A stretch of 64,000 nucleotides of DNA, taken from NCBI GenBank assembly GCA_003254885.1, contig QANT01009022.1, forward strand, positions 1 to 64,000, in the 5' to 3' direction. The stretch is from Purshia tridentata (lineage: Eukaryota; Streptophyta; Magnoliopsida; Rosales; Rosaceae). Made by a program: the position numbers and the translations under genes. Positions 30,715-43,015 of the stretch are shown here, one piece after another. Each line of letters starts with the position of its first letter. The stretch's first letter is position 1. The notes below the pieces were generated by a model, which worked only from the letters and a program-made list of their open reading frames with translations, was not told where the DNA came from and did not search any database.

Positions 30715-31091
30715 TATAAATACGAGCCGAACTAACAAATTCGGCATCCACCAATCTGCCAAGACTAGATAGGTGGCTCGGATCCTTCATTAAGGAGACA
30801 GATTACAGTTGACATACATAACTAAACTACCTACCTATACTGAACATAGTCTTCAAAGATACATGGATGCATACAATTGGATTTTATAGAGCAGCTTTGG
30901 CATACTCCCCCACCGGTAATATTGTCTGAAGCTTCATGACTAAACTTGATGAGGATGGTAGTTGGCTGACAGTGAAAGAAAATCTCCACATTATCATAAG
31001 TCCGTATAGCCATGTGCAGAAAACGTATTAAATTATTAATAGGTATGTGCAAGATATAAATGAAGGAATTACCTTTATAGAATTCTGAACT
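30715..31091 (-). other. 3' UTR/flank of LNK2 copy A; left limit of the segmental duplication
   Basis: From about 30715 the sequence pairs with the region from about 46610 (for example CATACATAACTA...TATACTGAACATAGTCTT and GGATTTTATAGAGCAGCTT). The shared block therefore starts roughly here and includes the 3' UTRs of both LNK2 genes. A GT near 31070 on the minus strand could mark an intron in the 3' UTR, but this is only a possibility. Confidence 0.55.
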
Positions 31092-34000
31092 TCACTGCGA
31101 GGCTTCAACTTCCATATTTGCATCATTTACTAACTCTTTGTTCGATGGTTTTTCTGAGTTGTCCATGCAAGGACACTTTCTTAACTGGTCTACAGACTGG
31201 GGCTCAGCTAATGAGCAGCAACTTTCAGATTCTTGGCTATCCATACTCTGTTTACTCTTCGAACTGTCGGGCAAGCATCCATTCAACAAGTTCACAAAGG
31301 CAGCTGTTTTGTGTTCACCTGGAAGCTTAGTAGAAATAGATGATTCAGGTGCATCAGAAAGTTTTCCTGATTCCAAAGGTCTATGGAAGAGCAAATGAGC
31401 CACAGTCCGGTCTATGGGATTGGTCTCTGTTTCCACATCTGGCATCCGAGCATAGCTGCAATACCATAAGATTAATGGAAAAATCAGTGAATAAACAATC
31501 AATAAGACAACATGGTTCTTAGAATACACCCAACCCAGATATAAAATTGATCCAAAGTATGTAAACCATAAACGTAAAGGGAGGAAAATTAGAGAAAAAC
31601 CTTTATAGAATGGATATGTATATAAGCAATCCCAGAATAAGAAAAAAAGACAAACCTAAAATTATAACAATAAAAATAACCTAATAGTTAAACTTATTTC
31701 TTCTTAACAATTAACCCATCTTTCTACTTTCGTTTCTGCAAAGGATCCCAATTGATTAAATGATCCTTTTTTTTGTTCCCAAAGGAAACCTCTCATTAGT
31801 TTCTCTAAATTGCTAGTTTTCACCATTATTAGCTATCAATAAATTCATGACTGACAGTTGCATTGATATTTTTCATGCAAGACAAGAAACACTTATAATT
31901 AGTCAAACATATAAATCATGGATTTAGCTGGGTTCTATAACCTAGGACGAATATTTCTTCTTTTATTTTCTGACTTTTATATGTAATATTTGTTTCCAAA
32001 TTTTCTAAGGGTGTACACTCCATGGAATCAATTCGCATAGGGATAACCACCTGGCTAACCTGAAAATGATACAAATTTATAAGGACCAGGAAAGCTTATT
32101 AACCTGTTAAAACTATTGATTTCCTCCCTTTCAATGACTTTATGCTCATCCTTGCTACTTTTGTTGGAGCTTCTGGCATCACTAGTAGAATGCCTTTGCA
32201 TTGCACTTTGAGCCAATCTGTACAAGCTACCTTGTATGCAAACTCTTGTTTTCATGTCCAACTGTAGTTAAACATTGTTTAGAAATTGTAACTAAGTCCA
32301 GTTTAGCTTACAAGGAAAAAAAATCCACTTTCAAGCTGAGCATACCTTTGATATAATATCTTGAAGCCTGTTAAGTACTGTGTCCTCCGCTGAGTGATAG
32401 CCAACAGCTGCAGAAACTGTATTGGAATCATCTTGTTCTATAGGTGAGTTTGGGTCCAGAGAAGGAAGAGTGCTTAAATCCTCAACTATCAAATCAGCTG
32501 TCTCAAAGTTCTGAATTTGATTTTCTTGGGAACATTTTTGAGTGGTAGACTGATTGGTACAAGAGATTTGATGACCAAGTTGTTGCTGTTGTTTTTTAAT
32601 GGCAAGCATTGCCTGCATTTGCTGCCGCCTTCTTAAGCTTTCAATGTTTTCCTGAGGAGTCATGGTCAGAGTCTTGGCAGAAGTATCTGCTGACTTGCTG
32701 TTTGAATTACCAGGAGAAACTTCATTACTAGATTGCAAACGTTGATGCTTAAATTCCCCAGGATGAATATGAGTCAGCACTGGTGTAGCATGGTTTGGAT
32801 CACTGAGGGTCCCATACATAGACTGGGCCACAATTTGATTTGAGACATGCTTGTACGGAAAAGACTCAGGTCCTTGAAGCTGTCTCTTCTGTCTGAGAAC
32901 TAAAGAAGGAGAAGATTGTACCATGAGGTGTGGCAATTGGTTCTCAAATTGTACGGAAGGGTTTCTTGATGAAGACCAATTGTCATAAAAATCTTGCAAT
33001 GATTTCCCCTTGCTCTTTTCCTCCAACTGTTTAAGATGCATATGAAGGAAGAAACATTATAACTCTATTGGAAGATATGAATAAATACAAAACTAAAGCT
33101 TTGAATTTGAAATTGTAATCAATAAAAAAATTTCTTCATTAAATGGAATTATGGAGAAAAGGGAAAATATTCTTAGATATTATGCCATGAATCCATATAA
33201 CCACAATGAATATGACATTCCTAATTGTATGTACAAACACATAAGAGAAAAACACAGTTTTCAATCATTACAAATATAGGTGTTGAACATAATAATTGAA
33301 AATTTTTTATTGTACTTGTTTTTTTGTAATATATAGGAAGGTGAATAAAATATATTGATAGAGAAAGGTATACAAAAAAAGTGAACCAGCAGTCCACTTA
33401 AAGCAAAAAACAATCAAAGAGCACAGACAAAACAAGAAGGAACCAAGCAACAAGCAAATGAGAAAATGTCCAAGTGAAAAACAATTTCCTATATATGCAT
33501 GAAGATATCCTCGATACCAACGATATATCCAACGAGATATCCTTAATTTCAACAAAGGATATTTAAATGGGCTGTATAGTATTTTTTTGATAAGAAAGAT
33601 ACTTTTATTATTATTAAAAACAAAAAACAAAAAGACAGAAAGTACAGCATAGTGGATAGGATAACCACTTAGATAGAAAGAAAAAATTATCAATACAAAA
33701 ATCTAAACAAGACCAATAGCAGAAAAAAACCAACAACTACAACACTACAGCCTTCCAATCCATGCAAGGGAATAATCTCTAAACTCTGAAGAAACCGAAG
33801 CCCAGAATCAGACTCTCCCACAAATCCCAACACATCCTCCTTAACATCCTCAAAAAATCCTTCTGTTTCACACCAACCAAACTACCCAAATAACAGCCAT
33901 CATAGCACACCCCGTGCCAAAATACTTATCCCTTTCAGCTATAAAAGCTGCACAAGAGACTGGAGTTTCCAAATTTATATTGGTCTCCTCAGAAAATCGC

Positions 34001-37000
34001 ACCACAAGCAGACATAATTAGACAACGAAGAAACAAGTGGGCCACACTTTCAGCCTCACTCCTCCACATAATGCACCAATGAGGGGATAGACAAGCGAAA
34101 GGTCGCCTCCACTCAACCATATTGCAAGTATTCAGCCTCCCATGAGTGACTAATCAAGCTAAACCAGTACCTTGGGAGGCACTTTGGCATTCCAGATTAC
34201 AGGAGATAGATTAAATGGAGAGAGAGCAGGATTGTCCACTAACTCAAGTAAGATTTGCAAGAGAAAACCCCCAAGCCTTCGATGTCCAAACTCTCTTATC
34301 CCCCCTAGAATTTACCAACAAAACATTCTCAAGACACGACAGCAGCTGTAATAACTCCCCCAACTCCTGATCATTAAAATTTCTTCGAAGCCCAAAATCC
34401 AACCTAAGGAAAAGAAGAGGAATTTACATACATTCTAGCACTTGAGAAATTTTGGAATTGTGACAGCCTACACAAACAAGGGAAAAGAGAACAAAAAGCT
34501 AAATCTCCAACCCAGCACTCTTCGTAAAACCTCACCTTTTCCCCATTGCCTACCCCAAAACCTCTCCTTGGAGGCTTCAGGGTCTTCTCTTGCAAATCTT
34601 TCTTAAAGTAGTTAGTGGACAGCAATTGTCTTTTTCCCTTTAGTCCGTCCCATGTAATATGGAAAGCTAAAGTACCGCCTAAGGTATGGGTAACGCTTGC
34701 ATAATTTCTCACAGGAGGGCAAATACTTGAAATATGGCTCAGTGAAGACAACCTTCTTTTTTGCTATCTCTTCATTGGTGTGTTATGTTGAGAAGTGAGG
34801 CTGAAAGAGTGGACCACCTGCTTCTTCATTGTCCTGTTGCGTAGTCCTTGTGGTGGTGACCGCCACAGGCGACCTGTTTGAGCTGGGTAATCCCAGTCTG
34901 TTGTGCTGCTCTACTATCTAAAAGGTACCTGTTTTGTGGAGGGAATAAAAGGGGTATGGTTTTGGGAGGCATGCTATGATGGCTGTGTAGTATACTGATA
35001 TGGATGGAAATAAATAGAAGGATATTTAATGATGTTAAGGGGAAGAGCTGGTAATTTTTTCAGAGAGTCTGATTCTGGGCTTCCCATGGGCTCTGATGTT
35101 TTCCAAGTTTAAGAGTATTCTTTTATTGTCATTATTTCTGATTAGAAGACTAGTGTTTTAGGGTCTTGATGGTCTACGATATTTTTATATGTTCATTATT
35201 GTAATTTTTTGGCTTTTGAGTTAGTGGATATCTTATCCACTACATTGTACCTTCTGTTTTCTATAAACATATTTTTCTATTCTAATTTATAAAAAACACA
35301 ACCATTTGAAATAAGATTTGCAAGCAAATGTTCTAAAAGATTCTAGTTGCCATGACCTCATCTCAACCTGCAATGCATTCAATAAAACATTTTCTATCAA
35401 GGACAACAAAGAAGACAGCTCTTTAGTTTCCAAATCACGTAAATTTCTTCAGAAGTTCAGAAAAATTAAAACCCTCCCCCACCCATGAACTAAGCTGTCC
35501 CACCACACCTTGATAGAATGTTTACTTACCCAAAATGGGAATAGAAAGAATGTGAATCATTTTCACTCTAGGTCAATCCATTGCTTATTTGCAGTAAAGG
35601 ATTCAAAAGCCATGTGGGGTTCATGCAAGACTCACATAAAATAAGGAATCTCATTCCTAATTTTTTTAAGAATGAGATTCCTGAAGGGGGATTGCGAATT
35701 GGAATGAGCACTAACCACAGCTATCCCCTCTTTCATAATAATACCCTCCTTGATAGGAATGAGCCATTATGGCATTAAAGAATGAGCCATTATGGCATTA
35801 AAGTAATCAGATTGGTTTTGGTTCTTATTCATGAAAGTTAGTGAACACCTTATTAGGCATTTACTTCATTCCAATTCTGATTCCAGACAGTTAAGAAATA
35901 CTTGGAATACCTCATTATGACTTCTTCCCATTCCAATTCTTTTCCATTCTGATTCCTTTTCACGCTCATTCCAATTATATGTACATAATTATGTCATGAA
36001 AGTATTCTTAAACGACCGCGCAATGGAATAGAATATTCTCAAATCTAAAAGGTACGTACTGGACGCCCCCTAAAAGGAGTTCTCTTCAAGACAATAGGAC
36101 AGTGGTTGGACACAGCTTTAAACAAGGCTTCCAATCTAGACAGTGGTTCTCTTCCCCTAAACATTTTGGTAATCCTCCTCCCAATCTAGTAAGAAAATAA
36201 ATATATTCAATCTAGAGCACACCATTCAGTAAATATAGACCAAATAAGCTAACTGTTGTGCAATATCTCTTAAATCTAATTCCCTAACAGACCTATCAAA
36301 ATACTTTGCATTCCTACTCATTCTCCCCCATTACCACTTGATTTAAATACAAAATAGTAAAATCCCTCTTACACAGTAAGTAGAAGATTGATGATACTTC
36401 AATCACCATCAAAGCCTAGAATTGTAGAGGAAAAACCTGACATACTATGAAATTAACTAATTTGATTAAAGATGATATCTTTTTTTCTGTCAAATGTGAA
36501 ATGCACATGCTATGGATACGGCCCCTTTTATAATTTACTCACTAATTACTCTTCCACCTCCCTAAACAGAATTATATTACAAACATGGATCACTATGTAA
36601 ACATTTTGAAGTAATTTATTAGAATTATTCCCATGCCCTATACATTATTTTATAAAGTATTCAAACAGACTCTTTACATCATCATTGGACCTAGACCTAG
36701 GAAGCACAGACACCGACACGAATAAGGGAACACGACACGACATGATACGTCGATACGACAAAGTTCAAAAACATTAGAACACGACACGGGTCCGACACAT
36801 TTATTTAAATATTTTATATATATTTATATACATGCTAAATAAATCTATATACAATTTTAAATGTTTAAAATACAATAAAATACCACATAATTAAACCTAA
36901 TGCCAAATAAAAATCGTAAAATATGTCCCAAGTTCCTACTCATAAAACTCATACAATTTTAAGTATTCTATCCCTTTATTTTTTCAATTTAATCTTACAT

Positions 37001-40000
37001 TATTTTAAAATTTCAACAGACACATCTATATGCGTGAAGGACACGTATCAGACGAGTGTCGGATGAGTGTCCAAGTGTTTGAGTGTCCGACACTTCGACA
37101 CTCCACCCCCAGGAGATCATACAATTTTAAGTATTCTATCCCTTTATTTTTTCAATTTAATCTTACATTATTTTAAAATTTCAACAGACACGTCTATATG
37201 CGTGAAGGACACGTATCAGACGAGTGTCGGATGAGTGTCCAAGTGTTCGAGTGTCCGACACTTCGACACTCCACCCCCAGGAGTGTCCATGCTTCCTAGA
37301 CCTAGACCTTTCAGAGAGAGAGAGAGCGAGAGAGAGATAAATTAGTACCTTATCAGAAATTTCATTTGGAGAAGAAGAATTCACAGAAGCCGGGCAAGAA
37401 TTTGTTACAGTGGTCTTTCCCATGTCTAAACTTGTCTGTTGAAGTCGGAAAAAGAAAAAAGAAAAAAAAGTAGGTGATTTTTTGGTCTACTTAAGTGAAA
37501 ATGCAACAAACTGATCATGTTGCAATTAACTCATAGTACCTGCTCCTTTTCCGTGTGATTACTTTTACCTCCAGCACTTTCTACATGATCAAGAGTTGCA
37601 TGTGCATTCTGCAGACCATGAGATCCAGAATAATTTGTCTTCCCACAGCCAAGGCCAATAGACTGGTCATCTTGCTGCACATATTCTGTTCTTACTTCAA
37701 GAGGCTCAGGCGCATTCCTTACTGCTCCTGACCCGCAACTTGGCGAGTCTGAAGATAAAGGAAAGGCTTTGACTGGACTATTAGTTGCATCTCTAGAAGA
37801 AGACCATAATTCATCAGCACTACCAAGACTTAAACGGCCAAATATAGTGTCATCATTGCTGCAAAATCATCACTTGTGAGAATATTGAGTTAGATGGAGA
37901 CCATTGTATATCTTTTCAAAAAGGAAAGTTCAATGAACTATTGGAAAGGAAAGAGCGACCAGAATCAGAATCTCTTCATGCTTAGATAATTTTAAATTCA
38001 AAAATAATTTAGTACTTGTATTTATTATATCACATGTACTTTCTTTTTTGGCTATGTCAGGGGTACTTGAGAGTACAATAGGTCACAAATTCAAAGAAAC
38101 AAAAAACATGTCAGTTTTTTGAATATTTTATTATAGAGAAACAATACTTAGGAAACTACACAATAAAATTTTTTTAGTTGGGATATTTTCCAGATTATTC
38201 TAGCTTGTAAACTTCTGAAACGAAGAAAAAAATGAGATGCAATTTTTATGCAATAGCGAACGCTACATAAATATCAACATTTTCTCAAGACGAATATGCT
38301 TCATTAAAATACAAAGATAATGATGTCATTATTGTAAATTACCTGAAAATTCGATCAAGATCATCAAAACTTCCTATGTTAGCCCACCCATAGTCAACAA
38401 AATCACTTTGTTCTTTACCTTCGTTGAATGTTTGAAAAATTTCAGCATCTTTATTAAGTTGATTAACCTCAGCTGTCAAAAATTCAATTATCATTAAAGA
38501 CAGAATCATATAGCAAATCACGCATGTTCGATCACATAGCCAACAAAAATGAGTGTGTGGGAGTGTGTATGCATGCAAACAATTGTGATTAGCTTATCAC
38601 AGAACAAAATCAGTTTTATCTAGCTTCCTCGCTATTTTGATGCAAACCAAAATTTCCACATATTTCAACTGATTACAACTTGATATTTCGACTTCAGAAA
38701 CTCCAACTTGTTGATCTGGCAAGTTGAAAAAACATAAAGAAATTGAAAAACCTTCCAAAGCCCTACCCATCTCTTCCCCTTACCAGCAAAACAGCACTCC
38801 AAAATACTATTTATGACACAAGAATGATGCTTGTTTAAAGCATATATGCTACCAACATCATGCCACATCATCCCAATCAGACTCTTAGATTAAACAATAG
38901 AGCGACACATCACTAATCATAATAACTTTGGGTTGTTTATGGATTTCAAGTGTTCCAGACGATTTAACAAGTGAATCAAAACTGAAGAAAAAGCCCAAAT
39001 GCATCAAAACCCAATCACTCTCATAAGAAAAAAGACTGTTTTTTGTTCTATATAAACAAATGGAAAGGTGCATGTTCAAGGACAGACCAACAGCTAATCC
39101 CAAAGATGGACTAAGCACATAACAAAGAGAAATGGCTCAATTCCCAAGAAAGAGTGAAAGGATAGGTAAGAATATGGAGGTGAGATGTAAAGATTCAATT
39201 TTCAATTGGAAACAATAAAACAAAACAAAAAATAGCCCCAAGAAACAACTCAAAATGAGGACAGTTACCTGACACTAGCTTATGAATTCCTAGGGTGTGT
39301 GTGTGTTAATGCTTATCCCATTATTTATCGAAGATAAAATGGATTTTGTGACTAACCAAAGTTGGTGATTTCAGTTAAGTTCTCAGATGCTTCAGTACCC
39401 ATGCAATGCTGTTCCGTTTTCACAAGTTTAGATAAAGATGAATCAGGCCATGAGTCCATTCCATATCCAGAAGTAGAAATTACTTCGCTGGTCTCAAAGT
39501 TGGAACTGCTTTCAGGCTTTCTGCCATGCAAATCAATTTTGGCCCCAGCTGTCTTCTGCTCAGTATGCTTGATGGTATCAGATTCTTGGTTCCAATCCCT
39601 CTTTTTGCAATAATCATCACTTGGCTCTGGATAAGGCACAATATGGTCATCACCCTCACCTGCCTCACCCCATATTATGTTTGCAAGCTGAAATCACATC
39701 AGATCATTAACCATTACCATGAGACATGACAAGAACTATCAGTCAGAAGTCGATATAAATTATTTAAAAGCTCATTAAAAGTAACTACACAGTCCTGTCT
39801 GCTTATTCGTTATTTGAGATTGTGCACATATGAGAGATAAAGAGAGAAAAACAAGCGTGCCATGAAGATTACTGCATACTGGTTTCAAATCCATAAAACT
39901 CAAAGCTTCTGGCAGTTTTTTACTTCAAAGCTGCTGGCATTATAACACACTCCACACCGATTAGATTGTTTGTACAGTTTTGGCTCTATTCAATAAAGTT

Positions 40001-42451
40001 TCTTGTCAGATTGAGAGAAAAAAAAAAAAGGTGATTTGTGTCTCAGTGTCCCAGATGTAAATTGAGGATGCAACTAATTATAACACCACTACGGTTAAGA
40101 TTTAATACAATGTGATATCCAAATAAAGTATAACCTAGGATGGTGATGGCCCCATTATCGATGCCACTTAAAGTCATGTATATCTCCAACAAGCCCACAG
40201 AAATGTTAAGAAGTGTTTTCAAAATGTTTAAACATAGTAACCCAAAGAGAAGCTAATAGTCTAAGCCTATCCCATATTGAATCCACAACTTCCTACTTTG
40301 CCTCAAAAAAGCTCTTGTTACACTCCAGCCACACACACCACAATATCTAAGTAACATTAATACTACAAACATTTTTGTTTAATAGCAATAGTTCACTTGG
40401 AGTTTTATCAAGTAAATAATTTTCTCATATCACTGTTATAAGTTACATCATAACTACCTAAGAGTGTTTAGTCTAGCGGTTAGGCCCTTGGTTTGCTCCC
40501 AAGTGGTCTAAGGTTTGACACACTCCCAAGGTACCCACCTAGCACAGGCTAGAGTTTCCTGCTTCCCAAATGTTGTGGGTCAGGCGGGGGCCTCAGTTTT
40601 GAACCTGGGTCCGCAAAGCGGGTTTGGGTGATTTCTGGGTATGAAAAAAATAATAATAAGTTACATCATGACTAATGGAAAAAAAATAAATAAATTTATA
40701 AAATGCTGCATCATTTTCCTATTTGTAAGGCAATCCACAGTCCTCTTACCTGCCTATCAGTATTGACATTGGGGATTGTAAAACCTCATAAAACTTTTCT
40801 GAAGTAATTTTGGACTAATAAAAACCTATAAATAAAAGAAAATGCAATTTAAAATTTATTCTTGCACTTCAAAACAAATAATATTCAAATTTAAAGGGAA
40901 ATGCCAAAGTTGACAAATAATGAACACTTTCACTGACAAAATATTTTTATTTCGTTTGCTGTATATTTGTTCCTCTTTTCAAAAAAAAAAAATGAACTTC
41001 AAAACATAGTAAAGACTCTACAGAGCCTTGTTACAATCCATGGAAATTTGAAAATGACTACCAAAAAAATTGCTGATCTACAAAAGCATTAGTCCGACCG
41101 AAAGCTCATCAGTGGACCCACCAAGTCTCCTGTTAGGCTGTTCGCTTATAAAAGGTTTCAGTTATTCATCTTGGTTTGGGTTGACAATCTCATTTTCTTC
41201 CATTTCTATACTACAAGTAGTTGCTTTAAGAGAAGTTCGGATACTTGTACAAGTAGATCCAGAGTATTTTATGGTTTCCTCATACATCCAAATAGCAGAG
41301 GTGGGCACAGGTTGGGTTGGTTCAAGTAGATATTGAACACCAGCAGATTTTCAAGACTCACCAGCAGATTTTCAAGACTAAACAGCATAACTCAAACACA
41401 ATTGCATGAAAATCATACTCATTAGACTGTTTTCTAGGCATATGTAAACACTTGATAAACCTACTCCCCTTTCTCTCCACAAGAATATGCCAATTCTGCA
41501 GTTCTGCACAGAGCTTCCGAAATTTTTAGTGTATTTAGGCATCCCGTAAGTAGCAGCCTAGCACAGTGTGAATCATAGATTTCAAAGCTAAGATTGCATT
41601 ACAACATGTTTTGGATTACAATACACTACAGTTTATAGCTTTCCTCACACCTTCACTCACATCTTTTCTTGTTACAGTATAGAAACCATAAAGAAACTCA
41701 ATTTTCATTAAAACTATAAAGAACCCCAAAGCTCAATTCACCTCTCTAATTATACTTAGTGCAATCTATCCAATAATTCAACATCAATCCCAAAATGTTG
41801 TTTCTACGGTCTTCAAATCTTTATTATAGAATCCCTGTTCAGCTTGATTCTTGTTTCTTCATCTTGCTTTCACTCCACGAAGGAACTCCTCCCTGCATCA
41901 TGTAAACTCACTTTATCCCCTACTTTTGTAAGACCATGCACGATCTACTCACTCAAATAAACAGTTATTCGCCATTCCTGACACCTTAATGGTAAAACAG
42001 GCATTCCCTCAGTTCAACGAGTAACCACCACCTTAACTCTTCATTCCCTCTGTTCAGTAAACTTTGTCACTAGTTTATTGCATTAGAAAACTCAAATAAT
42101 GATTTATAACATTTCATAATTTACTGATATAAATCTTTTCATGTTTCTCCCATTCGCTAAACTGTAACAAAAATTCAAGATGTATACCACATTTTACTCA
42201 TCTAATTCATCAACAAAGAACACATAATCCACCTAAGAATATTTATCAAAAAAAATATAATCAATCCAAACATTAACATCAAGGCCAATTCATATCTTCA
42301 GCTGAAAAATTCACAATTTTCATCATTTCACATTCAAACCACCAAGTTAAACGCTACTATAAATATATATATTTTATTATTTAATATAGAAAAAGTAGAG
42401 TAGGAAGAAGAAGAAGAAGTGGCATACTTCTTTGTCGTCCCAATCAAACAT
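31092..42451 (-). CDS. LNK2: LNK2-like clock coactivator, copy A, complete, 8 coding exons
   Basis: LNK proteins (NIGHT LIGHT-INDUCIBLE AND CLOCK-REGULATED) lack a DNA-binding domain; they bind REVEILLE MYB factors such as RVE8 in the nucleus and activate PRR5/TOC1-class clock genes. The spliced product is 697 aa. Exons on the minus strand: 42451-42428 (MFDWDDKE), 39687-39357, 38472-38343, 37858-37540, 37435-37349, 33026-32346, 32261-32104, 31455-31092. All phases close without stops. Family marks are the N-terminal MFDWDDKE-LANIIWGEAGE block, GSFDDLDRIF, SNDDTIFGRLSLGSADELWS, a Gln-rich RRRQQMQAMLAIKKQQQQ segment, RLQDIISKLDMKTRVCIQGS with LYRLAQSAMQRH, and YARMPDVETETNPIDRTVAH with LLFHRPLE near the end. 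Compared with copy B, exon 6 uses a different, shortened acceptor. Intron 5 is enlarged to 4.3 kb by later insertions. LNK1 is possible, but the N-terminal and C-terminal blocks fit LNK2 better. Confidence 0.9.
33575..34755 (-). mobile_element. LINE 3' part, antisense to nothing but in LNK2-A intron 5, same strand as the gene
   Basis: The minus strand carries the C-terminal half of LINE ORF2 in broken frames: GVGNGEKVRFYEECWVGD, a FGLRRNFND-type linker, a LVTHGRLNTCN/HWCIMW zinc-binding segment and a CYDGCYLGSLVG tail, then a 3' end containing GTGGATAGG...TTATCC-type text and an A-rich tail (T-rich on plus). It is 5'-truncated and inactive. The paralogous intron of copy B has no such sequence, so the insertion followed the LNK2 duplication. 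Confidence 0.8.
34756..35290 (+). mobile_element. Second LINE 3' fragment, opposite orientation
   Basis: The plus strand shows the same zinc-binding-tail and 3' UTR type (GCATGCTATGATGGCTGTGT, AGAGAGTCTGATTCTGGGCTT, GTGGATATCTTATCCACTAC, then TTCTGTTTTCTATAAA). It abuts the minus-strand LINE at 34756, so two 3' LINE ends point away from each other. Frames are broken. Confidence 0.7.
35320..36190 (-). mobile_element. Further LINE pieces interrupted by a GGAATG-rich repeat
   Basis: 35320-35520 resembles the ORF2 linker (an LSSLLSLIENVLLNALQ-like reading on minus). 36073-36190 reads LFKAVSNHCPIVLKR on minus, like the SDH motif region of a LINE endonuclease. Between them, 35580-36070 is a stretch full of CATTCC/GGAATG motifs, with a 24-bp tandem duplication at about 35757-35803 and an end GGACGCCCCCTAAAAGG; it may be a MITE inserted in the LINE. 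Boundaries are approximate. Confidence 0.5.
36697..37299. mobile_element. Non-autonomous DNA element with GACAC-rich ends and 8-9 bp target duplication
   Basis: The ends are CTAGGAAGCACAGACACCGA and, in reverse complement, CTAGGAAGCATGGACACTCC. ACCTAGAC flanks both sides (36689-36696 and 37300-37307); a shared G makes the duplication readable as 8 or 9 bases, so hAT or Mutator class cannot be separated. The interior contains many GTGTCCGACAC-type words and a 168-bp tandem duplication (36951-37118 and 37119-37286) with only a few differences. LNK2 copy B has the empty site. Confidence 0.8.
40438..40674 (+). mobile_element. tRNA-derived SINE with 19-bp target duplication in LNK2-A intron 1
   Basis: The body 40457-40655 starts with tRNA-like sequence (TTTAGTCTAGCGGTTAGG as A box; CTAAGGTTTGACACA as B box). 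It continues with a body rich in GGGTC/GCGGG and ends in GTATG followed by an A-rich AATAATAAT tail. Flanking direct repeats ATAAGTTACATCATAACTA (40438-40456) and ATAAGTTACATCATGACTA (40656-40674) differ by one base. It is antisense to LNK2. Confidence 0.88.
41338..41380. repeat. 21-bp tandem duplication in LNK2-A intron 1
   Basis: CACCAGCAGATTTTCAAGACT occurs twice in tandem; copy B has it once (about 54077), so it arose after the duplication, or one unit was lost in B. Confidence 0.75.
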
Positions 42452-42472
42452 CTTTGATGAAGCCACAGGAGA

Positions 42473-42562
42473 TCACAAAACCCAAGTCAAATTCAGAGAC
42501 GCAAACAGACGTTGCTGCACGCATCGCCAGAATTGCCCAAAAACAATATACAGAGAAAGCAT
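42473..42562 (-). promoter_or_regulatory. Conserved 29-codon upstream ORF of LNK2-A
   Basis: On the minus strand an ATG at 42562 opens a frame of 29 codons (MLSLYIVFGQF...LFASLNLT) that ends in TGA 21 bases before the LNK2 start. The same frame with the same length exists in copy B (55295-55206). It would act as a uORF if transcription starts upstream of 42562, which the sequence suggests but does not prove. Confidence 0.45.
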
Positions 42563-42654
42563 CAAGCTTAAAACATGGAGAACCCTTGAAGTAAGAGAGA
42601 GACGGACACGCCAAAACTGAGAGACTCAGAGAGCAAAGCCAGCCACTGCCACAG

Positions 42655-42656
42655 AG

Positions 42657-42692
<36 letters not shown>
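42655..42692. repeat. (GA)n microsatellite in the LNK2-A leader
   Basis: A GA dinucleotide run, followed by (GGTTG)-type repeats to about 42725. The paralogous position in copy B (about 55375-55395) has almost none of it, so it expanded in A or was lost in B. Confidence 0.85.
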
Positions 42693-42695
<3 letters not shown>

Positions 42696-42743
42696 GGTTG
42701 GGGTGGGTTGGGTTGGGTTGGGCTGGGGGAGGTGTGCCCAGCC

Positions 42744-42761
42744 TCACGTGACGTCACGTGA
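42744..42761. promoter_or_regulatory. 18-bp palindrome with two G-boxes, LNK2-A promoter
   Basis: TCACGTGACGTCACGTGA is a perfect palindrome made of two CACGTG G-boxes around a TGACGTCA core. It lies about 290 bases upstream of the start codon. G-boxes bind bHLH (PIF) and bZIP (HY5-type) factors, and TGACGTCA is a bZIP site; light and clock control of LNK genes is known. A third CACGTG is at 42788-42793. Confidence 0.75.
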
Positions 42762-43015
42762 ATTAAGGGATTGGTGGATTTTGGTGACACGTGTAACGGG
42801 CGCGTATCTAAAGTCGTGGTTGGGAGAGAAGCGATCCATTGCTGCGACGTGATTGGGCGGAGCCGTAGCTTTCAATTTCATTTGCTTTTTTATTATTTTT
42901 TTTTGTTGTGGGCTCCGCTGAAGGATCTGGTAAGTTCATGGTGAAGAATGCGTTAGAGGTCGCTTTCTCGAGTGGGGCTGGGTTCGACTGAAGCCACAAA
43001 TTTTGTCCACGTTGG
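42762..43015 (-). promoter_or_regulatory. LNK2-A proximal promoter, conserved with copy B
   Basis: This block (GTGACACGTGT, GGCGCGTATCTAAAGTCGTG, a CCAAT box on minus within GTGATTGGGCGGAGCC) is nearly identical to 55419-55640, more so than the AT-rich DNA around it. No TATA box was recognised, and no canonical evening element (AAAATATCT) was seen. Confidence 0.5.

Noticed and set aside
40457-40540. Functional tRNA gene
   Set aside because: Only the Pol III boxes are preserved; the body, A-rich tail and 19-bp target duplication identify a SINE.
31092-42451. LNK2-A as a pseudogene
   Set aside because: The large intron 5 with LINE debris and the altered exon-6 acceptor raised the suspicion, but all eight exons are open, in phase and carry every family block.
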